Made by a program: the position numbers and the translations under genes. Below, one piece after another: positions 1 to 9,290 of a DNA stretch of 64,000 nucleotides. This DNA is from Ruminococcus hominis (GTDB lineage: Bacteria; Bacillota; Clostridia; Lachnospirales; Lachnospiraceae). Location: positions 1,612,001 through 1,676,000 of the forward strand of contig NZ_JACOPE010000001.1 in NCBI RefSeq assembly GCF_014287355.1, written 5' to 3'. The stretch's first letter is position 1; each line of letters opens with the position of its first letter. Below the pieces are notes generated by a model. That model ran no database searches, was not told the origin of the DNA, and saw only the letters and a list, made by a program, of their open reading frames with translations.

Positions 1-239
1 CGTTCTCTTGCAAGATCTTCTACAACATCTACGCACTGACATCCGCCATAATATCTTTTTCCAGGATATCCTTCAGCATATTTGTTTGTGAGTGGGCTTC
101 CCATTGCAGCCATCACTGCTTTGCTTACCCAGTTTTCAGATGCAATTAATTCGATATGTGAGTTTTGACGATTCATCTCGTCTTTGATTGCATTCGCAAT
201 CTCAGGATCTGTTTTTACTATTTCTTCAAAATCATACAT
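1..239 (-). CDS. glyA: Serine hydroxymethyltransferase, N-terminal part (cut by window edge)
   Basis: The gene runs off the left edge; only about 79 N-terminal residues are present. They contain the family motifs IELIASENW and [17 protein letters not shown], typical of the PLP-dependent enzyme that interconverts serine and glycine and charges tetrahydrofolate with a one-carbon unit in the cytoplasm. The ATG at 239 follows a GGAGGG ribosome binding site. It has its own promoter, which overlaps the end of polC, so it is probably transcribed separately from polC. Identification is firm despite truncation. Confidence 0.93.
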   Translation of the reverse strand, partial: MYDFEEIVKTDPEIANAIKDEMNRQNSHIELIASENWVSKAVMAAMGSPLTNKYAEGYPGKRYYGGCQCVDVVEDLARE

Positions 240-282
240 AGTAGTTTCCCTCCATCTCTTCTTTTGTTCCCCATTGGAAACA

Positions 283-310
283 AGTATAGCATATATTATC
301 TAAAAGTCAA
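283..310 (-). promoter_or_regulatory. glyA promoter
   Basis: On the minus strand TTGACT (305-310) and TATACT (283-288) are separated by 16 bases. The -35 box lies inside the last codons of polC. The glyA start is about 44 bases downstream of the -10 box. Confidence 0.6.
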
Positions 311-3300
311 ATAATGACAACTGATTACTTTGCGGTAAATCTCCAAATAATCCAAGGTCTGACATAAGATCAATAACAGTTTTACTAACCTTGGTTCTTT
401 GTCTGAAATCATCTAACGACAGATATTTTCCATCTTTTGCAGCGAGTTCTACCGCTTCTGCAGCTTTATCACCCATTCCGTCAATACTTGCAAAAGACGG
501 CATTAGCTTTCCGTCGATAATCTGAAAATCTTTTGCTTTTGCACGATATAAATCAATAGGCATAAACTCCAGTCCGCGGGCATACATTTCCTGAACCAGC
601 TTCATATCTTTTAAAGTATCCTGTTCTTTATTTGTGAGACTATCGGATCTTTTTCTGTAATCATTCATATAATAATTTAACTTTTCTTTGCCCTGGCACA
701 TAAGTTCATAAGAAAATGCATCGGCACGAATACTAAAATAAGCACCATAATAAGCGAGCGGATAATTAATTTTACAATATGCGATTCGATAAGCCATCAT
801 AACATAGGCAGCAGCATGTGCTTTTGGGAACATATAGCTAATCTTCTTGCAAGAATCAATATACCAGTCCGGTACACCTTTTTCCTTCATTGCAGTTTCC
901 CATTCAGGCTTTAACCCCTTACCTTTTCGTACGCTCTCCATAATTGTAAAAGAAAGTGCACTATCTACTCCCTGATTGATCAAGTAAATCATAATATCAT
1001 CACGAGTACAGATTGCAGTAGAAATCGTTGCCTTTCCTTGTTTGATCAATTCCTGTGCATTTCCAAGCCATACATTGGTTCCGTGAGACAGACCGGAAAT
1101 TCGGATTAAATCAGATAATGATTGTGGGTTTGCATCTTGCACCATCTGGATAACAAAATCTGTTCCAAACTCCGGGATTCCAAGACTTCCAAGTGGACAG
1201 CCGCTGATATCTTCTGGTTTAATACCAAGTGCACTTGTATTATGGAACAACGAAATAACATCTTTATCATCCAGAGGAATTTTGGTTGCTACAAAAGGAT
1301 TTTCTTCATTGTATTCATTCTCCAGAGCATCAGATGTAATATAATCCTCCAGCATACGGATCATGGTCGGATCATCATGACCGAGAATATCTAGTTTTAA
1401 CAAGTTATGATCAATCGAATGATAATCAAAATGTGTTGTTATGATGTCTACAGTCATATCGTTTGCAGGATGCTGAACAGGTGTAAATTCATTAATGTTA
1501 TGTCCATGAGGAAGTACAACAATTCCTCCCGGATGCTGTCCGGTGCTTCGTCGGATACCTGTACATCCCTGACTGATCCGCTCTATTTCACAACGTCGTT
1601 TACGCATACCACGTTCTTCGTAATAGTTTTTTACATAACCGTAAGCTGTTTTATCTGCCAGTGTTCCGATTGTTCCGGCTTTAAAGGTATGCCCCTCTCC
1701 AAAAATAACTTCTGTATATTTATGCGCTTTAGACTGATACTCACCGGAAAAGTTCAAGTCAATATCTGGTTCTTTGTCACCTTTGAAACCAAGAAAGGTT
1801 TCAAAAGGAATGTCAAATCCTTGTTTTATTAGTTTTTCACCGCATACCGGACAATTTTTATCCGGCATGTCGAATCCACATCCTCCAGCATATGATTTTA
1901 CTTCTTCAGAATCAAAATCACTATAATGACAATGTGCACAATAATAATGCGGAGATAATGGATTAACTTCTGTAATTCCGGCCATAGTAGCTACAAATGA
2001 AGAACCTACGGATCCTCGTGATCCAACAAGGTATCCATCTGCATTTGATTTCCATACTAACTTTTGCGCAATGATGTACATAACGGAATATCCATTAGAA
2101 ATGATAGAATTTAATTCTTTCTCCAATCGCTTGGATACTGGTTCTGGTAAATTTTCACCATAGATTTCATGAGCACGGTTATAACAAATATCACGCAGAT
2201 TCTGTTCAGAATTTTCAATGACCGGTGGACATTTGTTAGGATTGACCGGGGATATTTTTTCTATCATATTTGCAATTTTACAAGGATTTTCAATTACGAC
2301 CTCATGAGCCTTTGCAGAACCTAAATATTCAAATTCTGCCAGCATTTCTTCGGTTGTACGAAGAAATAAAGGTGGTTGGTCATCTGCATCACTGAAGCCT
2401 TTTCCTGCCATGATGATACGGCGGTACACTTCATCTTCCGGGTCAAGGAAATGCACATCACAAGTCGCAACAACAGGCTTTTTGAATTTTTCCCCAAGCT
2501 GTACAATCTGTCGGTTTATTTCCATCAAATCTTCCAGGGTATTGATATTTGAGTACTTATCACTTGCAAGCATGAATTTATCATTTCCAAGTGGCTGAAT
2601 TTCGTAATAGTCATAAAATTCTGCCAGTCTGGCAATTACCTGTGGTGATTTTCCATTTAATATAGCCTGATATAACTCACCTGCCTCGCAGGCACTTCCT
2701 ATGACAAGTCCCTCACGATATTGGTTCAACAAACTTTTTGGAATGCGTGGACGTCGTGCATAATAAGTTAAATGAGATTCTGATATCAACTGATATAGAT
2801 TGTAACGCCCAATATCATTTTTTGCCAGAATGATGATATGATGTGTTGGAAGCTTTCGAATCGCATTTGGATTCATATCACCGAATTGATTAATTCCTTT
2901 TAATGTTGTTATATTGCGCTCTTTCAACATTTCAACAAACTTTACAAAGATTTCTGCGGTTGCTCCTGCATCATCTACTGCTCGATGATGATTTTCTAAA
3001 GAAATTCCAAGTGCTTTTGCCACAATATTTAGTTTATATTTTGATAAAGTTGGAAGGAGCACTCTGGCAAGAGCCACTGTATCTACAGATATAAACTTTG
3101 GTTCAATATCCTGATAACGGCAGTTTTGTTCAATGAATCCAACATCAAAGCTTGCATTGTGGGCAACAAGTACTGCGTCTTTTGCAAATTCCAGAAATTG
3201 TGGGAGAATCACTTCAATATTTGGATACTCCATAACCATATCATCTGTAATACTTGTTAGTTTAGTGATTTCAAAAGGAATTGGTCTTTCAGGGTTTACA

Positions 3301-4850
3301 AAAGTACTGAATTTATCAACAATTTTTCCGTTGACAACCTTTACAGCTCCAATCTCGATGATTTTATCTTTTATGGCACTAAATCCTGTGGTTTCAATAT
3401 CAAACACAACATAAACATCATCCAGTGTTTCATCTCCTGCTCCAACAGCAATTTCTGTTAGATCATCTACAACATAGCCTTCTACACCATACAGTATTTT
3501 AAATGGATCATCTTTATCCAATCGTTCTATAAAGTGATTTGCATCAGGGAAAGCTTGTGCAATACCATGATCTGTAATGGCAATTGCAGCATGTCCCCAA
3601 TCGTGGGCACGACGGACAATATCCTGTGTTTCAGATACCCCATCCATATCACTCATTTTTGTATGGCAATGCAATTCTACACGCTTCACGGGACTTAAAT
3701 CTTCTCTTTTCGTGGTAAAATCACCGATTTTTTTAATTCCGGTAACCGAACCGATAGATAATTCGCCATCATAACGATCAATTGTTGTTACACCTTTGAT
3801 TTTTATATATGAACCCTTTTTTAAATCTCCAAGCAAATCTGAAAGTTGATCGTTACGAATAAACATTTTTACCATAATAGTATCGGTAAAATCTGTTACA
3901 GCAAACATTAAAATAGATTTTTCATTTCGGATTTCTCGAGTTTCAAAAGTAATAATCTTTCCATGAAATGTAATTTCACCCATTTCTGTCTCGACGACAT
4001 CCAATCGGATTGGTTCATCCTCAAAATCCTTACCATAGATGAGATTTGGATCATTCCCTTGTTTTAACGGACGTATATAACCTTTCTTAAAATCAGATTT
4101 AAAGCTTTTACGTTCACCACTATCATTCCCATTGTCCTTTGGTTTCTTATCAACAACAGACTTTTGAGAAACAGGTGTGGCTTTCTTTTCAGGACTGGAT
4201 TCACCAGACTCTTTTTCCCTCTCTTCTCCATGAAGTTTGCGGTTTCTTGCAAAGATAGCATCTATTTCCCTCTGAATACGCTGTTCATCATATTCCAGGT
4301 TTTGGTCTTCTTTTTCTTTTTCCCGATATTCTATACGAATATCCGTCGGAATATGAAAACGTTGATTAAAAATCTCATCCAGTAACGATACAATTTCCTC
4401 TTTTCGTCCTTCTGAAACAATTGTATTTAATAATTCAAGACGCATAATTGAATTTGCTTCAAAGTGAATTTCTGCCTGTTCAAACATGCTTGCTGCAAGC
4501 ACACTGACTTCTTTTAATTCTAATAAAATACTGTCATGGTATTCTACCATTAGTGCTTCTGGCGTATATTGTTCAGAAAGCTGATAATCCTCCTCAATTT
4601 TTATCGCTACAGAGGTCTTCCCAAACAGCTGCTTTTTAATGTGTTCTTCCATTCGTTTGATATAACGTTTTTGAATTAGATGCAGACTGAATAGATGAAT
4701 ATTTAAAAATTCTCTTGAAGAATTTGTTGTAATTTTTTTAATCTGCACATCTGCAAATAATTCTTGTATATCTTTTTCAACTTTTAACGTTGGAAATACC
4801 TCAAAAAATCTTTTGGCATTACTTACTTGTTCCAATTGTCTAACTCCCAT
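300..4850 (-). CDS. polC: DNA polymerase III alpha subunit, PolC type
   Basis: Replicative DNA polymerase with built-in proofreading, typical of low-GC Gram-positives. Domains seen in order: N-terminal domain, a charged linker (about 200-260), an OB fold, a PHP domain (VELHCHTKMSDMDG near 391) interrupted by the DnaQ-like exonuclease (VVFDIETTG near 480), a zinc motif (CxxC pairs, about 970-1000) and the catalytic core (PDIDLNFSGEY near 1031). The length of 1516 is slightly above the usual 1430-1470. The coding end overlaps ispG by 28 bases. The ATG at 4850 has a weak ribosome binding site; an in-frame TTG at 4835 sits 8 bases after GGGAG and may be the true start. Confidence 0.97.
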   Translation of the reverse strand: MGVRQLEQVSNAKRFFEVFPTLKVEKDIQELFADVQIKKITTNSSREFLNIHLFSLHLIQKRYIKRMEEHIKKQLFGKTSVAIKIEEDYQLSEQYTPEALMVEYHDSILLELKEVSVLAASMFEQAEIHFEANSIMRLELLNTIVSEGRKEEIVSLLDEIFNQRFHIPTDIRIEYREKEKEDQNLEYDEQRIQREIDAIFARNRKLHGEEREKESGESSPEKKATPVSQKSVVDKKPKDNGNDSGERKSFKSDFKKGYIRPLKQGNDPNLIYGKDFEDEPIRLDVVETEMGEITFHGKIITFETREIRNEKSILMFAVTDFTDTIMVKMFIRNDQLSDLLGDLKKGSYIKIKGVTTIDRYDGELSIGSVTGIKKIGDFTTKREDLSPVKRVELHCHTKMSDMDGVSETQDIVRRAHDWGHAAIAITDHGIAQAFPDANHFIERLDKDDPFKILYGVEGYVVDDLTEIAVGAGDETLDDVYVVFDIETTGFSAIKDKIIEIGAVKVVNGKIVDKFSTFVNPERPIPFEITKLTSITDDMVMEYPNIEVILPQFLEFAKDAVLVAHNASFDVGFIEQNCRYQDIEPKFISVDTVALARVLLPTLSKYKLNIVAKALGISLENHHRAVDDAGATAEIFVKFVEMLKERNITTLKGINQFGDMNPNAIRKLPTHHIIILAKNDIGRYNLYQLISESHLTYYARRPRIPKSLLNQYREGLVIGSACEAGELYQAILNGKSPQVIARLAEFYDYYEIQPLGNDKFMLASDKYSNINTLEDLMEINRQIVQLGEKFKKPVVATCDVHFLDPEDEVYRRIIMAGKGFSDADDQPPLFLRTTEEMLAEFEYLGSAKAHEVVIENPCKIANMIEKISPVNPNKCPPVIENSEQNLRDICYNRAHEIYGENLPEPVSKRLEKELNSIISNGYSVMYIIAQKLVWKSNADGYLVGSRGSVGSSFVATMAGITEVNPLSPHYYCAHCHYSDFDSEEVKSYAGGCGFDMPDKNCPVCGEKLIKQGFDIPFETFLGFKGDKEPDIDLNFSGEYQSKAHKYTEVIFGEGHTFKAGTIGTLADKTAYGYVKNYYEERGMRKRRCEIERISQGCTGIRRSTGQHPGGIVVLPHGHNINEFTPVQHPANDMTVDIITTHFDYHSIDHNLLKLDILGHDDPTMIRMLEDYITSDALENEYNEENPFVATKIPLDDKDVISLFHNTSALGIKPEDISGCPLGSLGIPEFGTDFVIQMVQDANPQSLSDLIRISGLSHGTNVWLGNAQELIKQGKATISTAICTRDDIMIYLINQGVDSALSFTIMESVRKGKGLKPEWETAMKEKGVPDWYIDSCKKISYMFPKAHAAAYVMMAYRIAYCKINYPLAYYGAYFSIRADAFSYELMCQGKEKLNYYMNDYRKRSDSLTNKEQDTLKDMKLVQEMYARGLEFMPIDLYRAKAKDFQIIDGKLMPSFASIDGMGDKAAEAVELAAKDGKYLSLDDFRQRTKVSKTVIDLMSDLGLFGDLPQSNQLSLFDF

Positions 4851-5878
4851 CGAAGTGTATTCAAAAGTTCTGTTTCCGGCACTTTCTTTATAATTTCACC
4901 TTTTTTGATCAACAAGCCTTCTCCGATACCACCGGCAATGCCAAGATCAGCCTCTTTTGCTTCTCCTGGTCCGTTTACAACGCATCCCATAACTGCAACT
5001 TTAATATCAAGCGGATATTCTGAAACCATGGTTTCAACTTGATTTGCCAATTCAATCAAGTTGATTTTTGTACGTCCGCAGGTTGGACAAGATACAACTT
5101 CAATTCCGCCTTTACGAAGTCCTAAGGTACGAAGAACTAATTTTGCAGTTTTAATTTCTTCTACAGGATCTCCAGTCAATGAAACACGAATTGTATTTCC
5201 GATGCCTTCGTGTAATATAATACCAAGTCCTACAGAAGATTTGATATTTCCTGAGTAAAGTGTTCCCGCTTCAGTAATTCCGACATGTAAAGGGTATGGG
5301 CACTGACTGGCAATTAATTCGTGTGCTTTCACGCACATTAACACGTCCGAGGATTTAATGCTGACAACGAGATTGTCATACCCCATATCTTCTATCATTT
5401 TTACTTTATCTAAAGCACTTTCAACAATTCCTTCTGCTGTAACACCGCCGTATTTCTCTATTAATGGCTTTTCAAGTGAGCCACTGTTTACACCTACACG
5501 AATGGGCACATGATATTCTTTTGCCTTGTCGACAACAGCTTGTACACGATCTCTTGACCCAATATTTCCAGGATTGATTCGTATTTTATCTGCACCATTT
5601 TCAATGGCCGCAATTGCCATACGATAATCAAAATGAATATCCGCTACAAGTGGAATATGGATTTGTTTTTTTATTTCCTTGATAGCCGCTGCTGCTTCTA
5701 ATGTTGGAACCGTACATCGAATAATCTCACATCCTGCTTTTTCCAGACGTAAAATCTGTGCTACAGTTGCTTCTACATCTTCAGTAGGTGTATTGGTCAT
5801 AGACTGAATTGCGATTGGGTGATTTCCACCGATTATTACATCTCCAATTTTAATTTCCTTTGTCTTTTCTCTTAACAT
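4823..5878 (-). CDS. ispG: 4-hydroxy-3-methylbut-2-enyl diphosphate synthase (flavodoxin/ferredoxin)
   Basis: Sixth enzyme of the MEP isoprenoid pathway; it reduces the cyclic diphosphate MEcPP to HMBPP using a 4Fe-4S cluster. The cluster ligands are visible as Cys264, Cys267 (CPTCG) and Cys299 (MGCVVNGPGEA). The frame extends upstream, but the ATG at 5878 has a perfect AAAGGAGG site and gives 351 residues, the normal family size. polC follows with a 28-base overlap, suggesting translational coupling. In related clostridia ispG usually sits behind dxr and rseP; here a small membrane protein takes that place. Confidence 0.96.
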   Translation of the reverse strand: MLREKTKEIKIGDVIIGGNHPIAIQSMTNTPTEDVEATVAQILRLEKAGCEIIRCTVPTLEAAAAIKEIKKQIHIPLVADIHFDYRMAIAAIENGADKIRINPGNIGSRDRVQAVVDKAKEYHVPIRVGVNSGSLEKPLIEKYGGVTAEGIVESALDKVKMIEDMGYDNLVVSIKSSDVLMCVKAHELIASQCPYPLHVGITEAGTLYSGNIKSSVGLGIILHEGIGNTIRVSLTGDPVEEIKTAKLVLRTLGLRKGGIEVVSCPTCGRTKINLIELANQVETMVSEYPLDIKVAVMGCVVNGPGEAKEADLGIAGGIGEGLLIKKGEIIKKVPETELLNTLRWELDNWNK

Positions 5879-5918
5879 AGTTCCTCCTTTTTGAAATATC
5901 CCTCGTTTTATTTCACGA

Positions 5919-5957
5919 TAGAAAAAACAGGGACGTTTCATATTCATCCCTGTTTAT
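5919..5957 (-). terminator. Terminator/attenuator between the small membrane protein gene and ispG
   Basis: On the minus strand AAACAGGGA pairs with TCCCTGTTT (5925-5933 with 5947-5955) and is followed by six T. It lies between the stop at 5960 and the ispG start. No good promoter fits in the remaining 40 bases, so ispG-polC may depend on readthrough. Confidence 0.7.
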
Positions 5958-5959
5958 CT

Positions 5960-6412
5960 TTACTCTTTTTCAAATATTAACTGGCTGCCATATTCCCGGT
6001 CTGTCAGTGTCAGTTGATTCTGTTCCATATTGTAATCATAGGTTCCATCTAACCGATCTAACGCCTGAGTAATCACATCTTCTGATATGCCTTCCGAATC
6101 AGCTGCCTTTTTTACAGCATCTGTATTGAGACGTAAACTAAAAGTTTTGGTTTTAGAATCAATATCATAATCCATGGAAACTGCAATTTGATTGTCATCA
6201 AATTCATCCGGCCATTTTATAATTGCTGTGTTATTCCCTTTGATTGTCATAATTAAATCACTGTCCTCGTAATCCCATGTTCCTTCCAATGGATTCATTG
6301 TGAACATACGAACCAGGAAAAATACTGCAATCAAAATAATTACAACAGATGTGACAGACATTACGCTTCGCCAAATAATACTTCTTGTATGATCATCATT
6401 TTTTGCGAGCAT
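5960..6412 (-). CDS. Small membrane-anchored protein of unknown function
   Basis: 150 residues. A short cytoplasmic start (MLAKNDDHTRS) is followed by one hydrophobic segment (about 15-37), then an extracytoplasmic domain with NPLEGTWDYEDSDLIMTIKG and LTLTDREYG, a pattern resembling lipocalin-like or DUF5640-type beta domains that begin with G-T-W. I do not recognise a defined family. The ATG follows GAGGAG. It has the best promoter in the window and is separated from ispG by a terminator-like hairpin, so it is probably abundant. Confidence 0.75.
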   Translation of the reverse strand: MLAKNDDHTRSIIWRSVMSVTSVVIILIAVFFLVRMFTMNPLEGTWDYEDSDLIMTIKGNNTAIIKWPDEFDDNQIAVSMDYDIDSKTKTFSLRLNTDAVKKAADSEGISEDVITQALDRLDGTYDYNMEQNQLTLTDREYGSQLIFEKE

Positions 6413-6443
6413 GTTTTCTTCTCCTCTAATTTGTTCTTCTTTA

Positions 6444-6472
6444 ATTATACGGATTCTCGTATTTTATGTCAA
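6444..6472 (-). promoter_or_regulatory. Consensus promoter of the small membrane protein gene
   Basis: TTGACA (6467-6472) and TATAAT (6444-6449), both perfect, with a 17-base spacer (minus strand). Transcript starts about 25 bases before the start codon. Confidence 0.85.
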
Positions 6473-6482
6473 TCTAATTTCA

Positions 6483-6992
6483 TTAAGCAAATATTGTTCC
6501 GAGAACGGTATAGGATAATATAGTCATAATAACTGTTGCCACTACAAGACCAAGAACAATGGCAGGAAAAGCCTTTCTAAAACGAATTCCCAATAATGCA
6601 GCAATCAAAGCTCCTGTCCACGCTCCTGTTCCCGGAAGTGGAATGCCTACAAATGCTACTAGTCCCCAAAATTCATATTTTTCAATATTGGCACTCTGGT
6701 TCATCGCTTTATGTTCCAGTTTTTCAACTAAAGGTTTTAGTTTCTTTGTTCCTTTCATCCAATCAAAAATCTTTGTGATCAATAATAAAATGAATGGTAT
6801 TGGAACCAGATTCCCAATAAAGCAAATAGGAATAGCCTGCCACATAGGTACATCTAAAAGTGCCGGTCCTGCTGCAAGGAGTCCACCTCTAAGTTCAAGA
6901 ATTGGTACCATAGAAATCAAAAAAATGATGAATTCTTTCCCGACCTTTCCGCTAAGCCCTGCAATTAATCCATTTATTAATGCTTCTTTCAT
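6483..6992 (-). CDS. Small multidrug export protein family (COG2426) membrane protein
   Basis: 169 residues, mostly hydrophobic, with four or five predicted membrane segments. Family signatures are MVPILELRGGLLAAG near the N-terminus and VGIPLPGTGAWTGALIAALLG in the second half. These motifs mark Pfam Sm_multidrug_ex; the transport function is weakly established in this family. The start lies 3 bases after the hisC stop, so it is the last gene of the operon that begins with the DUF2156 protein. Confidence 0.85.
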   Translation of the reverse strand: MKEALINGLIAGLSGKVGKEFIIFLISMVPILELRGGLLAAGPALLDVPMWQAIPICFIGNLVPIPFILLLITKIFDWMKGTKKLKPLVEKLEHKAMNQSANIEKYEFWGLVAFVGIPLPGTGAWTGALIAALLGIRFRKAFPAIVLGLVVATVIMTILSYTVLGTIFA

Positions 6993-6995
6993 CTA

Positions 6996-8072
6996 CTATC
7001 TTCCTCCATGTTCGGCAATATATTGTCTTAAGAAAGAAAAGAAAGTTTCCATCTCTTCTTTCGTACCAATTGTCACACGCAAATATTGTTCAATTCTCTC
7101 GCTTCCCCAGTATCTGACGTAAATATTGGCTTTTTTCAAAGCTGTAAATAGTTGTTTTGCATCCAGCTTTGGGTGAGTTACAAAAATAAAATTGGCTTGA
7201 GATTCTGGATATTCAAATCCTAACTCTTTAAACTGCTCTTTGGCCCATTCTCTTGTTTCAACAATTTTATTTACAGTTTCTTTGAAATAAGTTTCATCTT
7301 TTACTGCTTCTGCTCCGCAAACAAGAGAAGTCTGGTTCATTGTATAAGAGTTAAACGAATATTTCACATCATTTAAATATTTAATCAAAGTCGGGTTACT
7401 GATGGCATACCCAATTCTCATACCAGCCATAGAACGAGATTTTGAAAATGTCTGAACAACAATCAAATTATCGTATTTTGAGATTAATTCCAATGCAGAC
7501 TTTCCGGCAAAATCAATATATGCTTCGTCTACAATTACAATGACATCCTGATTATGTCTAATGATATCTTCTACAAAATCCAGATTTTCATAAATTGCTG
7601 TAGGTGCATTTGGATTTGGGAAAATAACGCCCCCGTTTTCTTTATAATAATCTTCTTTGCAAATATGAAAATCAGCATCTAATTTCTGACATTCATATGG
7701 AATGCGATATAAATCAGCCCATACTTTATAAAAAGAATAGGTAATATCCGGAAAAAGAATTGGCTTATCTGAATTAAAAAAAGTCAGAAAACACATGGAT
7801 AATACATCATCTGAGCCAACCCCTACAAATACCTGATCTTTATCCACTTTGTATCGATCAGCCAGAGATTGTGTAAGTAATTCTGCTGTCGGATCCGGAT
7901 ATAAGCGAAGTCGATCTAAATCCATTGACTGAAGTGCCTGTTCAACTCCTGGTGCAGGAGCATAAGGATTTTCATTTGTATTCAATTTAATTACTTTATT
8001 TTGTGGCTGTTCGCCTGGAATATAAGGCTCTACCTGGCGAATATTATTTCGTATATTTTCATTTAATCCCAT
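6996..8072 (-). CDS. hisC: Histidinol-phosphate aminotransferase
   Basis: PLP-dependent transaminase of histidine synthesis, 358 residues. Seen: KLNTNENPYAPAPG substrate-end motif, DEAYIDFAG, and TFSKSRSMAGMRIGYA with the likely PLP lysine at Lys211. No other his genes lie nearby; instead another fold-type I aminotransferase sits just upstream (15-base gap). It could also act on aromatic amino acids, as some HisC proteins do. The start has AGGAAAGGG upstream. Confidence 0.93.
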   Translation of the reverse strand: MGLNENIRNNIRQVEPYIPGEQPQNKVIKLNTNENPYAPAPGVEQALQSMDLDRLRLYPDPTAELLTQSLADRYKVDKDQVFVGVGSDDVLSMCFLTFFNSDKPILFPDITYSFYKVWADLYRIPYECQKLDADFHICKEDYYKENGGVIFPNPNAPTAIYENLDFVEDIIRHNQDVIVIVDEAYIDFAGKSALELISKYDNLIVVQTFSKSRSMAGMRIGYAISNPTLIKYLNDVKYSFNSYTMNQTSLVCGAEAVKDETYFKETVNKIVETREWAKEQFKELGFEYPESQANFIFVTHPKLDAKQLFTALKKANIYVRYWGSERIEQYLRVTIGTKEEMETFFSFLRQYIAEHGGR

Positions 8073-8087
8073 GATTCTTTCCCTTTC

Positions 8088-9278
8088 CTATAGATTATAT
8101 TGTTTAGCGAGTTCGGCAAATTTAGGTAGTGAATTAACAATTGTCTCGTAGGATACACAATAAGCCATTCTTACATATCCAGGACATGCGAATGAAGACC
8201 CTGGTACAATCAGTATATTATATTTTTGGGCTTCATTACAAAATTCTTTTTCATCAGCAATCGGAGATTTTACAAATAAATAAAAGGCTCCTTCCGGTTT
8301 GATACAATCAAACCCTAGATTTTTTAATCCGTTATATAATGTTTCACGATTACGGTCATAGTAAGAAATATCTGTTTTTTCATTTAAACATGCTTTTACA
8401 ACTTTTTGTTGTAAAGTCGGAGCATTTACAAAACCAAGAATACGTGTTGCCACATTAACCGCCCCGATTAGCTTTTCGCTGTCAGATGCTTCATCTGGAA
8501 TTACAAGATAGCCGATACGTTCTCCTGGAAGAGAAAGAGATTTACTGTATGAATAACCTACAATTGTATTTGCATAGTATTTTGTAAGGTAAGGTACTTC
8601 AATTCCGTCATATGCTAATTCACGATATGGTTCATCTGAGATTAAATAAATGTCTGTTCCATATTCCTTCTGTTTTTTCTCTAAAATAGCGGCCATTTTC
8701 TGAATTGTTTCCTCTGAATAAACAACACCCGTTGGATTGTTTGGGGTATTTACAATTATGGCCTTTGTTTTTGGAGATATTTTCTGCTCGAATTCATCTA
8801 GCTTAGGTTGAAAATCAGTAGTATTAGGAGAAACTTCTACAAGGACACCATCATAATTATCTGTATAACTGCGATATTCTCCAAAATATGGAGCAAATGC
8901 GATGACCTCATCGCCTGGATTGATCAAGGATTTCAAAATAACATTTAGTCCACCGGCTGCTCCTACGGTCATGGTAATATTCTTGCTACAAAAATGTGTG
9001 CCAAAGCGCTCATTCAAAGAATCTGCGATAGCTATTCTAACATCTTCATATCCGGCATTACTGTTTGTATAACCATGTAAAACTACAGGATCTTCCTCGT
9101 CTAAAAGTTCTTTGATCGCATATTTAACTGCATCCGGAGCCGGAACATTTGGATTGCCAAGGCTAAAATCAAATACATTTTCAGATCCGTATATCTTTGC
9201 CAATCGGTTACCTTCTTCAAACATTGCCCGGATTGCAGAACTATTTGCAACCATATTTTCCATTTTTTTTGAAATCAT
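8088..9278 (-). CDS. Pyridoxal-phosphate-dependent aminotransferase (aspartate aminotransferase family)
   Basis: 396 residues, class I/II aminotransferase. Motifs: DFSLGNPNVPAP, NTPNNPTGVVY, SDEPYRELAY and YSYSKSLSLPGERIGY, with Lys246 as probable Schiff-base lysine. This clostridial subfamily is usually annotated as a generic PLP aminotransferase; the amino acid donor cannot be read from the sequence. The start is preceded by AGGAGG. It lies between the DUF2156 gene (12-base gap) and hisC, and all are probably cotranscribed. Confidence 0.9.
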   Translation of the reverse strand: MISKKMENMVANSSAIRAMFEEGNRLAKIYGSENVFDFSLGNPNVPAPDAVKYAIKELLDEEDPVVLHGYTNSNAGYEDVRIAIADSLNERFGTHFCSKNITMTVGAAGGLNVILKSLINPGDEVIAFAPYFGEYRSYTDNYDGVLVEVSPNTTDFQPKLDEFEQKISPKTKAIIVNTPNNPTGVVYSEETIQKMAAILEKKQKEYGTDIYLISDEPYRELAYDGIEVPYLTKYYANTIVGYSYSKSLSLPGERIGYLVIPDEASDSEKLIGAVNVATRILGFVNAPTLQQKVVKACLNEKTDISYYDRNRETLYNGLKNLGFDCIKPEGAFYLFVKSPIADEKEFCNEAQKYNILIVPGSSFACPGYVRMAYCVSYETIVNSLPKFAELAKQYNL

Positions 9279-9290
9279 CTTTGTATCCTC

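Noticed and set aside
6559..7122. A 187-codon open frame on the plus strand opposite the small exporter and hisC.
   Set aside because: No ribosome binding site, no recognisable domain, and fully antisense to two well-supported genes.
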